This document shows positions 7,213 through 14,015 of a stretch of DNA of 16,115 nucleotides, piece by piece. Both the position numbers and the translations under genes were made by a program. This stretch comes from Thermoflexus sp. (GTDB taxonomy: Bacteria > Chloroflexota > Anaerolineae > Thermoflexales > Thermoflexaceae). The notes beneath the pieces are model-generated. The model worked only from the letters and a program-made list of their open reading frames with translations. It did not search any database and was not told the origin of the DNA. Position 1 is the stretch's first letter, and the number at the start of each line of letters is the position of its first letter. The stretch lies in assembly GCA_017743605.1 (NCBI GenBank), contig JAGHYO010000025.1:1-16115 (forward strand), written 5' to 3'.

Positions 7213-7551
7213 ATGACGATCCCTTTTGAGTCCCTGCGTCAAGCGCTGGAGGAGGAGCGGAGCCGCTTGCGGGAGGAGCTGGCGCGCCTGGATGCGCGGG
7301 CGCCGGAGGGCATCGGCTACCATGACCACATGGCCGATGACGCCACGGATGTCGTGGATCAGGTCGTCCGGGTGACCCTGCGCCGCCACCTGGAAGCCCG
7401 CCTGCGGGAAGTGGAAGATGCCCTGCGGCGGATGGAAGAGGGCACGTATGGGATCTGCCAGGACTGCGGCCGGCCGATTGAGGTCGCCCGGCTGAAGGCT
7501 CTCCCCTTCGCCGCCTTCTGTCTGGAATGCCAGGCCCGTCGGGAGCGGTGA
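7213..7551 (+). CDS. DksA/TraR-family C4 zinc-finger protein
   Basis: A 112-residue protein. The N-terminal 78 residues are a helical, probably coiled-coil hairpin with the acidic tip region MADDATDVVDQ (40-50). A four-cysteine zinc finger follows in GICQDCGRPI and FCLECQ (C82, C85, C103, C106), the hallmark of the DksA/TraR family. Relatives enter the secondary channel of RNA polymerase and adjust transcription, often with ppGpp; short members such as this one are less well studied, so that role is inferred. The start at 7213 has AGGAG upstream; the frame extends back to a TTG at 7138 but without support. The gene lies 87 bases before lspA. Confidence 0.88.
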   Translation: MTIPFESLRQALEEERSRLREELARLDARAPEGIGYHDHMADDATDVVDQVVRVTLRRHLEARLREVEDALRRMEEGTYGICQDCGRPIEVARLKALPFAAFCLECQARRER

Positions 7552-7638
7552 GCCGGACGCGGGATGGATAGGCCCGGTCCAGGAAACCTCGCTGCTGGAT
7601 CTCTCGGGGCGGAGCACGCAACCCGCGGAGGATTCCGA

Positions 7639-8142
7639 ATGGGACGACGCTGGTTGTTATGGACGGTGGCCATCCTGGCCTTCGCCGCCGATCAGGGGAG
7701 CAAAGCCTGGGTCCGGGAGAACTTAGCCCTGTATGAATCGTGGGCACCCATCCCGGCCCTGGCCCGCTATTTCACGTTCACCCACGTGACCAACACGGGG
7801 ATCGCCTTCGGCCTGTTCCGGGAGTGGGGCTCCGTCCTGGTCGCCGTGGCGGTGGTGGTCATCGCCTTCCTGTTGCTCTACGCCCGACAGCTCGCCACCG
7901 CCCGCTGGCCGATCCAGGTCGCCCTGGGCCTGCAGCTGGGCGGGGCCTTCGGGAACCTGCTCGACCGGCTGCGCTTCGGCTTCGTCACCGACTTCCTGGA
8001 CTTCAAGTTCTGGCCGGTCTTCAACCTGGCCGACAGCGCCATCGTGGTCGGGATGGTGCTGTTGCTCCTCTTCCTGGAGGAAGACAAAGCGCGCGCCCCG
8101 GCCGCGTCCCCCCCGCCGGAGGATCCCGGCCAGAACCCGTGA
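7639..8142 (+). CDS. lspA: Lipoprotein signal peptidase II
   Basis: A 167-residue inner-membrane aspartyl protease that removes signal peptides from diacylglyceryl-prolipoproteins such as the PstS encoded nearby. Four hydrophobic helices are visible. Family motifs are all present: DQGSKAW (18-24), NTGIAFGLF (52-60), GNLLDRLRFGFVTDFLDF with the probable catalytic D118, and FNLADSAI with D132. The C-terminal tail is Pro/Ala-rich. ATG 7639 is preferred because GGAGG stands seven bases upstream; an ATG at 7564 would add 25 residues unlike the family N-terminus. It lies between the dksA-like gene and an ABC exporter and may be transcribed with both. Confidence 0.95.
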   Translation: MGRRWLLWTVAILAFAADQGSKAWVRENLALYESWAPIPALARYFTFTHVTNTGIAFGLFREWGSVLVAVAVVVIAFLLLYARQLATARWPIQVALGLQLGGAFGNLLDRLRFGFVTDFLDFKFWPVFNLADSAIVVGMVLLLLFLEEDKARAPAASPPPEDPGQNP

Positions 8143-8163
8143 CGCGACGCCTGGATCGATCCC

Positions 8164-9183
8164 ATGCATGCCATTGAGGTCCGCCACCTTCACAAATACT
8201 ACACCGTCCATCACAAGGCCCCCGGTCTGATGGGCTCCGTGCGCTCTTTCTTCCGTCGGCAGTATCGGGTGGTCCGGGCGGTGGCGGACATCTCGTTCAC
8301 CATCGATCCCGGAGAGATCGTGGGCTTCCTGGGGCCGAACGGGGCCGGCAAGACCACCACCCTGAAGGTCCTGGCGGGCCTGTTGCACCCCACCGCCGGC
8401 GAGGTCCGGGTGCTGGGGTTCATCCCCCAGCGTCGGGAGCGGGCCTTCCTGCGCCGGATCACGCTGGTGATGGGCCAGAAGCAGCAACTGCTATGGGACC
8501 TGCCAGCCATCGAAACCTTCCTGCTGAACCAGGCGGTCTACGGGATCCCGGAAGCAGAGTTCCGACGTACGCTGGATGAATTAACCGAGCTGCTGGATCT
8601 GAAGGGCTTGCTCACCAAACAGGTGCGCAAGCTCAGCCTCGGGGAGCGCATGAAGTGCGAGCTGGCCGCCGCCCTCCTCCACCGGCCGCAGGTGCTGTTC
8701 CTGGACGAGCCCACCATCGGCCTCGATGTAACCATGCAGGCCCGGATCCGGGAGTTCATTCGGGAATACAACCGCCGCACGGGGGCGACGGTGCTGCTGA
8801 CCAGCCATTATATGGCCGACGTGGCCGCCCTCTGCCGGCGGGTGCTGGTGATCCACCGGGGGCGTCTGCTCTACGATGGGGACCTGGAGGAGCTGGCGGA
8901 GCGGGTGGCCCCCTACCGCGTCGTGCGGGTGACCATGGCCCAACCCCTTCCCGTCAGCGCTCTCTCCCCATATGGGGAGGTGCTGAGCCTGAACTCCCAC
9001 CGGGCGGAGCTGCGGGTGCCGCGGGCCCGCACGGCGGAGATCGCCAGTGCAATGCTGACCGCCCTCCCGATCACCGACCTGGCCATCGAGGAGCCGCCGG
9101 TCGAGGAGGTCATCCGGCGGGTGTTCGCGGAGGCCTCCGCGTTGGAGATCGATGAATCGGGATCGCAAGAGGAAGGGGAATGA
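8164..9183 (+). CDS. ABC-2 type exporter, ATP-binding subunit
   Basis: A 339-residue cytoplasmic ATPase. Walker A is GPNGAGKTT (57-65), the signature is LSLGER (157-162), Walker B is VLFLDEP (177-183) followed by TIGLD, and the H-loop is TSHYMAD. The insertion before the Walker A (residues 20-38, MGSVRSFFRRQ region) and the 110-residue tail after the ATPase core resemble the DrrA/NatA-like ATPases that pair with DUF990-type ABC-2 permeases. The substrate is unknown. No good SD precedes ATG 8164, but no better start is available within the 21 bases after lspA, so translation may be coupled. Its stop overlaps the permease start (ATGA). Confidence 0.9.
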   Translation: MHAIEVRHLHKYYTVHHKAPGLMGSVRSFFRRQYRVVRAVADISFTIDPGEIVGFLGPNGAGKTTTLKVLAGLLHPTAGEVRVLGFIPQRRERAFLRRITLVMGQKQQLLWDLPAIETFLLNQAVYGIPEAEFRRTLDELTELLDLKGLLTKQVRKLSLGERMKCELAAALLHRPQVLFLDEPTIGLDVTMQARIREFIREYNRRTGATVLLTSHYMADVAALCRRVLVIHRGRLLYDGDLEELAERVAPYRVVRVTMAQPLPVSALSPYGEVLSLNSHRAELRVPRARTAEIASAMLTALPITDLAIEEPPVEEVIRRVFAEASALEIDESGSQEEGE

Positions 9184-10025
9184 ACGGCTCCCCGCGCCCC
9201 ACCGCGCTCTCGGAAGGACGGGCCGCCGTGGCCGCCACACTGCGGGCCTATCCCACGCTGCTGCGCATCTATTGGGCCCGCACCCTGGAGTATCGGGTCC
9301 AGATCGTGATCTGGATCCTCTCCGGAGCGGTGCCGCTGGTGATGCTCGCCGTCTGGCTCTCCATGGCCCAGGAGGGTCCCGTCGGCTCCTTCGATGCGGG
9401 AACCTTTGTGGGGTATTATCTGGCCGCCATCTTCCTGCGCCGTATAACCGGCGTCTGGATCGTGTGGGACCTCAACCGAGACATCCGGAGCGGGGGGCTG
9501 AGCGCCCGGTTGCTTCGCCCCCTCCATCCGCTGCATTACGACCTGGCGCGCACCCTGGCCTCCCGCCCCCTGCAGGCCCTCCTGGTTGGCCCGCCTATCG
9601 CCCTGGCCCTCTACCTGTATCCGGGCCCCCAGCTGGATCTGGCCCCAGTGAACGTCGTCCGGGTCATCCTGGCGACGTTCCTTGCCATGCTGCTGGAGTT
9701 CTTCTTCCAGTATGCCATCGGCCTCACCGCCTTCTGGACTTCTCAGGCGGTGGCCTTCCATGAGGTCTGGTTCTTCATCAAAGCCCTGGGATCTGGCTAC
9801 GTGATCCCCATCGCCCTGATGCCCGAGGGGATCCGGCACGCGCTCAGCTGGACGCCCTTCCCGCTGATGCTTTCCTTCCCCCTGGAGATGCTCCTAGGCC
9901 AGCTCCCGCCGGACCGCATGGCGCAGGGGTTCCTGGCCCAGATCCTCTGGCTAGCTGTAGCGGTCTCCCTGGTGATGCTGCTCTGGCGGCTAGGGATCCG
10001 ACGGTATGAGGCCTTCGGTGCTTGA
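9180..10025 (+). CDS. ABC-2 family permease (DUF990-like)
   Basis: A 281-residue integral membrane protein with about six hydrophobic segments, starting with VQIVIWILSGAVPLVMLAVWL. The segments VWDLNRDIRSGGLSARLLRPLHPL and TAFWTSQAVAFHEVWFF are typical of the DUF990/ABC-2 permease family, where the first is a cytoplasmic loop that contacts the ATPase. The ATG overlaps the stop of the ATPase gene by ATGA, and AGGAAGGGG lies just upstream, so the two subunits are translationally coupled. Related systems usually have two consecutive permease genes; only one is found here, so it may act as a homodimer or pair with a product encoded elsewhere. Confidence 0.88.
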   Translation: MNGSPRPTALSEGRAAVAATLRAYPTLLRIYWARTLEYRVQIVIWILSGAVPLVMLAVWLSMAQEGPVGSFDAGTFVGYYLAAIFLRRITGVWIVWDLNRDIRSGGLSARLLRPLHPLHYDLARTLASRPLQALLVGPPIALALYLYPGPQLDLAPVNVVRVILATFLAMLLEFFFQYAIGLTAFWTSQAVAFHEVWFFIKALGSGYVIPIALMPEGIRHALSWTPFPLMLSFPLEMLLGQLPPDRMAQGFLAQILWLAVAVSLVMLLWRLGIRRYEAFGA

Positions 10026-10186
10026 AATGGGAGCTGGAAGGCCATCGATCAGGTTGATCGGGCGCGTGTCGACGAACCATCCGCTTGGCCGGCACTCCGA
10101 GCAACCCTGCTTTTTCGCGGTTGACCTGCGCCGACCGCAGGCCGAATTCATCCGGCACACACCCACATCCAGGAGGTGAGGGGAAG

Positions 10187-11200
10187 ATGGCGGAGGTCCT
10201 GCGGGTCGGCAAGCTCCCGCGGGAATGGATGCGGCGCCTGCTGGATTACCCGATCTCGGATCCGCGGGTGCGCCTGGGGCCTGGGGTGGGGCTGGATGCT
10301 GCCGTGGTTGAGATGGGGGATCGATGCTTGGTGGTCAAGGCGGATCCCATCACCTTCGCCACCGAGGCCATCGGCTGGTATGCTGTCCAGATCAATGCCA
10401 ACGACATCGCCACCACCGGCGCGGTTTCCCGCTGAATGCTGGCCATCCTTCTGCTGACCGAGGGGCGCACCGATCGGGCGCTGGTGGAGGAGATCTTCCG
10501 GCAGCGGCAGTCCGCACGCAAGGCCCTGGGGATCAACCTGATCGGGGGCCACAGCGAGGTCACCTATGGGCTGGATCGGCCGATCCTCGCCGGCTTTATG
10601 CTGGGAGAGGTGGAGCCGGAGCGCCTGATCACCCCGCAAGGGGCCCAGGCAGGCGATCGGGTGATCCTGGGCAAGCCCATCGCCATCGAGGGGACCACGG
10701 TGATCGCCCGGGAGAAGCGCGCCGAGCTGTCGCCGGTCTTCGGGGAAGAATTCCTCTGGCGGTGCGCCGATTTCCTTTATGCTCCCGGGATCAGCGTGGT
10801 GGAGGACGCTCGGATCGCCCAGCGCGCCGGGCGGGTGCACGCCATGCACGATCCCACCGAAGGGGGGCTGATGACGGGGCTGTGGGAGATGGCGGAAGCT
10901 GCAGGCCTGGGCCTGTGGGTGGAGGGCGAGGCGGCGCCGGTGTATCCGGAGACTCGGGCGCTGTGCGCCGATTACGGGCTGGATCCATGGGGGCTGCTGG
11001 CCTCGGGCTCCCTGTTGATCGCTACCCCTCCAGAGGACGCCTCGGCCATCCGGGAGGCGCTGATCGCCGCCGGGCGCCCTGCCGCCCTGATCGGCGAGCT
11101 GCGGCCGCCGGACGAGGGACGATGGATCGAACAGGAGGGCCGGCGGATCCCTCTCCAGCCTTTCCCCTGGGATGCGCTGGCCCGTCTTTTTGAAGGATAA
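10187..11200 (+). pseudogene. HypE-like AIR synthase family protein interrupted by an in-frame TGA
   Basis: Read through one TGA at 10433-10435, this is a 337-residue AIR synthase / HypE-like protein of normal length. The first part (82 residues) has GPGVGLDAAV, KADPITFATEAIGWYAV and NANDIATTGA, the ATP-binding half-site. The second (254 residues, from ATG 10436) continues in the same frame with LAILLLTEG, GGHSEVTYGLDRP and MHDPTEGGL. From memory, relatives have a PRW tryptophan where the stop lies, so TGG to TGA is the simplest cause. The start is firm: AGGAGGTGAG precedes ATG 10187. The C-terminal PRIC cysteine of true HypE is missing and no hydrogenase genes are nearby, so hydrogenase maturation is unlikely. 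Reinitiation at TGA-ATG or readthrough could still yield product; it may also be a sequencing error. Confidence 0.75.
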
Positions 11201-11203
11201 CGC

Positions 11204-11233
11204 CTCAGGAAGCGCCCCTGGGACCTCTTTTCT
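11204..11233 (+). terminator. Candidate intrinsic terminator
   Basis: CTCAGG (11204-11209) and CCTGGG (11217-11222) form a six-bp stem with one G-U pair and a seven-base loop, followed by ACCTCTTTTCT. It lies four bases after the AIR-synthase-like stop. The stem is short, so confidence is limited. Confidence 0.4.
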
Positions 11234-11341
11234 CCGCATCCGACAGGCAGGCCCAACCGCAGGGTCTGGCCCCGGAGCCCCCCACCTTTTCCGCCCTCGC
11301 CGGGTATTTCATGGCGGAAATGATCTCCAAGGAGGCGGACT

Positions 11342-12166
11342 ATGATCGGCATCCAGCAACGGCTCAGGATCGCGGGTTTAGGCCTGGTCCTTTTAGGGGC
11401 TGGAGCGCTGGCCCTTCTCGGCATAGGGGCCGCCACGCGCCTGCCCTGGGGAGATCCGGCGCGTCCGGTCTGGTATAAGGGGCGGCTGGTTCCCTTCGGG
11501 GAGCTGATCGCCCAGGGCATCGCGCCGAAGCGCCATGATGGCGCAGGCCCCGGGGTGATCGCGTGCTATGACACGAACGAGGAGCTGGCCGCGGCAACTG
11601 GGCTCGACCTGCCCGGCACGGATCCCGAGAAGGTCCGCGCTCTCCGGTCCGCCATGGGTGCCGGTTCGATGTCCACACTTCCCCCCTGCTACGTCCTGGT
11701 CTGGTATTACGGTCAGCTGGTCCCCTTTGAAGCGCTCCTGGCACAGGGGATCGAACCCCACTGCCACGACGGACAAGGCCCAGGCGTCCTGACGTGCTAC
11801 CGCACGAACGAGGGGCTCGCGGCGGCCACCGGGCCGAAGCTGCCAAGCGCTCGTCCGGAGGAGGCAGAAGCCCTGCGACGCCAGGGGGCCGTCGTCCCAG
11901 TGGCCTGTGCGTATTACGCGGTGGTGCGGGAGCACGCGTATTACGGAGGGCGGAACTTTGCGCTGTGCTATGACTACAACGACTTCCGCGCCATCAACTT
12001 TAACGACATTGCTTCGTCCATCTGGATCCCCTCCGGAGCGGGGGCCAGCACTTACTTTGAGCATATCAACGATGGGGGAGATCGCCGCACCTTCACCGCG
12101 CGCGTCCCCGATCTGACGGCTTATGGTTTCAACGATCGGATCTCTTCGGCGCGACGGGGTCGCTGA
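11342..12166 (+). CDS. Exported protein with duplicated domain and beta/gamma-crystallin-like C-terminus
   Basis: A 274-residue protein. Residues 11-31 are a hydrophobic helix (signal peptide or anchor). Residues 43-87 and 120-164 are two copies of one unit: both open VWY, then share LVPF, LAQGI or IAQGI, HDG, GPGV, CY, TNE and LAAATG. The C-terminal 85 residues look like a two-motif beta/gamma-crystallin domain (also seen in I36-type inhibitors): EHAYYGGRNFALCYDYND with NDIASS, then FEHINDGGDRRTFTA with NDRISS. Both hexads fit the calcium-binding rule (N/D)(N/D)xx(S/T)S. The six cysteines, C75, C116, C141, C152, C189 and C209, lie after the anchor and could form disulfides outside the cell. 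AAGGAGG precedes the ATG. I infer a secreted or anchored calcium-stabilised protein; the repeat unit has no function known to me. Confidence 0.75.
   Translation: MIGIQQRLRIAGLGLVLLGAGALALLGIGAATRLPWGDPARPVWYKGRLVPFGELIAQGIAPKRHDGAGPGVIACYDTNEELAAATGLDLPGTDPEKVRALRSAMGAGSMSTLPPCYVLVWYYGQLVPFEALLAQGIEPHCHDGQGPGVLTCYRTNEGLAAATGPKLPSARPEEAEALRRQGAVVPVACAYYAVVREHAYYGGRNFALCYDYNDFRAINFNDIASSIWIPSGAGASTYFEHINDGGDRRTFTARVPDLTAYGFNDRISSARRGR
11468..11833 (+). repeat. Internal duplication of a 45-codon unit
   Basis: Positions 11468-11602 and 11699-11833 encode two similar 45-residue units, 231 bases apart start to start. The two copies begin with GTCTGGTAT and share blocks such as CACGAACGAGG; protein similarity is higher than DNA identity, so the duplication is old rather than a recent tandem copy. 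Confidence 0.7.
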
Positions 12167-12184
12167 ACGCATGGATGGATAGGG

Positions 12185-12201
12185 GGGCGTCCCTAACGCC
12201 C
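12185..12201 (+). terminator. Weak hairpin after the crystallin-like gene
   Basis: GGGCGT (12185-12190) and ACGCCC (12196-12201) form a perfect six-bp stem with loop CCCTA, 19 bases after the stop codon. No T-run follows (TCATCTGAAC), so terminator activity is uncertain. Confidence 0.25.
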
Positions 12202-12240
12202 TCATCTGAACTCCGTCGCGCACGCCGGAGGGACAGGTTG

Positions 12241-12828
12241 GTGGAGAAGACCTAGGCCGTCGAGCGGTGGCAGCGGGGCGATTCAGGGGGACTGGAGGCG
12301 CTGGTCCGGGCGTATGAGCTGCGCGCGCTTCGCGCCGCTTATCTGATCCTGCAGGATCGCGTGGATGCGGAGGACGCGGCGCAGAACGCCTTTCTGCACG
12401 CCTGGGAACGCCGCCATCGGTTTGACCCTTAACGTCCCCTCTGGCCCTGGCTCCTGCGCCTCGTCATCCGGGAGGCCCTACGCCTGGCCAGGCGGCGGGA
12501 TCGACACCTTCCAGCCTCCTTGCCTTCCTTCTCGGAGGCGGATCCCGTGGAATCCACCCGGGAGGATCCTCATCCCTCTCCGGAGCAGATCGCGGAGCAG
12601 GCAGAGCAAAGACGACGCCTCTGGCAGGCTCTGGGGCTTCTCTCCCCAGCCCAGCGGACCGCTATGGTGTTGCGCTACTATCACGAGCTTCAGGAGAAGG
12701 AGATCGCCGAGATCATGGGCTGTGCCGCGGGCACCGTGAAGCACTACCTGTATGAAGGACGTATGCGCCTGCGAGGCATCCTTGGATCCGACAGCGCGCC
12801 GGACCCGAAGGGGGAGCGCCACGGATGA
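12241..12828 (+). pseudogene. ECF sigma factor with two in-frame stop codons
   Basis: One frame encodes a recognisable ECF sigma-70 protein of about 195 codons but holds TAG at 12253-12255 and TAA at 12430-12432. Between the stops is region 2: AVERWQRGDSGGLEALV, AAYLILQDRVDAEDAAQNAFLHAWE. After the second are the RPLWPWLLRLVIREALRLA helix and region 4 with its helix-turn-helix (LSPAQRTAMVLRYYHELQEKE to AGTVKHYLYEGRMRLRGIL). No frameshift is needed. GGAGGG stands upstream of TTG 12238 and GTG 12241, either of which may have been the start. A shorter product from ATG 12520 would carry region 4 only. The anti-sigma gene follows with overlap. Most likely a recently inactivated gene; codon readthrough or sequencing error are the alternatives. 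Confidence 0.8.
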
Positions 12829-13954
12829 ACGCGAGCTGTCCCGATGGCTAAAGGAAATCGCAGAGGAAGGGATCCCTCGCTCGCCGGATCTCTGGCCGGC
12901 TATCCGGGAGCGGATCGTTGCGCCCGCTTCCCGAAAAACATCTTGGTGGAGGCCCAGGGGATGGCCCGCCTGGGGAATTCCGTTGCTCCTCGTGGCGCTG
13001 GCGATCGGGGCCGTTGCCTCCGCCGGAAACCGGTGGGACTCTTTTGTTCTGTCTCGCGGCCCAGAGAGGGCGCTGTCCGTTTAGCCGCCGCATCTGCAAC
13101 AGGAGTGGGGAGGCTATCGGGTGGTTCTGGAATGGGCCCCTGCGGACTGGAACGCCGTCCGCATCGGCTATCGCATGCAGGGTCCCCCGGACCCTGGGCG
13201 GCAGGCCGCGCTATCCGAGGCCCTTCTGACCGACGAAGCAGGACGATTATTTCCACTGGAGATGGAGGAAAGGCTGATAGGCGCTTCGGAGGCGATGCAA
13301 ACGGCATTGCCTCCCGGAGAGCAAGCCTCCATCCCGTCCTTCGAGAGCTGGGCTTATGCGCCGCTACTAGATCTTTTGCAGCTCCGGTTGCGCCTGCGCC
13401 TCGTCATCGACCTCCCATCCGGCATTCGGGAAGAGCGGGGGCCATTCGTCTTCGATTTCCGCATTCCTGTGCCTCCCGGAGTGATCCAGGAGGGTCGGCG
13501 AACCGTAGTCGCGAACGGGGTTGCCGTGACGATGGAGCGGGCGGTGATCGCCCCTTCCGGCGTGCAAGCGAGGATCTGTTTCCCGCCGCTGGATCCCCAG
13601 CGCGTCTGGCGTCCGCTGCCGGACGGAGGAGCGGTCCGGGAAGAAGGGGGCAGTTGCTTCCACGTTTTCTTCTTCCCGCGGCCCGGCGAGGCTTCACCGA
13701 CTTCGCGCGCATTGCGCATCCTGGAGCTAATCGGTGTGGACCCGAATGGGCAGGGAGAACCCCTCCGGGTGCCCGGCCCCTGGGTGTTCCCATCCGATCG
13801 CTCCGGGGTCGGAGCATCCCAAGGTCTGTCCTCCGGGGCGCCCGACGGCCTGCCCCTCGGGCCATCGGTCCCGGCATCTACCCTTCGCAGGGGCTCCGTC
13901 CCCATTTCGTCTGGATGGCGTCTAGGAACTTTATCGCGGTTTGTTGCGTTATAA
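12821..13954 (+). pseudogene. Anti-sigma factor with an in-frame TAG, lost start and abnormal end
   Basis: A frame overlapping the sigma stop encodes a cytoplasmic segment DERELSRWLKEIAEEGIPRS, then SPDLWPAIRERI as in many Chloroflexota anti-sigma proteins, one membrane helix (WGIPLLLVALAIGAVASAG), then after TAG at 13082-13084 an external domain beginning LQQEWGGYRVVLEWAPADWN, which resembles DUF4179-type anti-sigma sensors. No ATG, GTG or TTG stands at the expected start; an ACG at 12821 lies just after GGGGGAG. The recognisable part ends near GPWVF (13789) and about 54 residues of Ser/Gly/Pro-rich tail follow to TAA 13954, suggesting the old stop was lost. Sequence after the TAG could be made from ATG 13121 but would lack the membrane helix. 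I judge it a relic that once held the adjacent sigma factor inactive. Confidence 0.7.
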
Positions 13955-13955
13955 T
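13925..13955 (+). promoter_or_regulatory. Promoter before the L,D-transpeptidase gene
   Basis: A perfect TATAAT lies at 13950-13955, with no good housekeeping -35 at 17 bases. GGAAC at 13925-13929, 18 bases, then GTT at 13948-13950 matches the pattern of several ECF sigma promoters (SigR/SigH type, GGAA-N18-GTT). The site overlaps the last codons of the anti-sigma relic, 60 bases before the ATG at 14016. Confidence 0.45.
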
Positions 13956-14015
13956 TTATGGAGTCACATGAGAGCAGTGCCTGGAAGCGCTGGGCCTATC
14001 CGCACGGGAGGAACT

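Noticed and set aside
8913..9839. Minus-strand 308-codon frame opposite the ABC exporter
   Set aside because: Shadow of two well-supported plus-strand genes; low-complexity composition.
10125..10141. Inverted repeat CCTGCG/CGCAGG after the exporter, overlapping a TTGACC
   Set aside because: The stem is only six bp with no T-run, and the TTGACC has no matching -10 at 17 bases, so neither a terminator nor a promoter is well supported.
10433..10435. TGA as a selenocysteine codon
   Set aside because: The position corresponds to Trp in the relatives I recall, not a catalytic Cys, and I see no clear SECIS-like hairpin immediately downstream.
10148..11239. Minus-strand 363-codon frame opposite the AIR-synthase-like gene
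   Set aside because: Antisense shadow with no domain, and the plus strand has strong family motifs and an SD.
12844..13971. Uninterrupted plus-strand frame of 375 codons over the anti-sigma relic
   Set aside because: Its product is Arg/Gly/Ala/Pro-rich without motifs, while the neighbouring frame carries clear anti-sigma features despite one stop. Length alone favours it; content does not.
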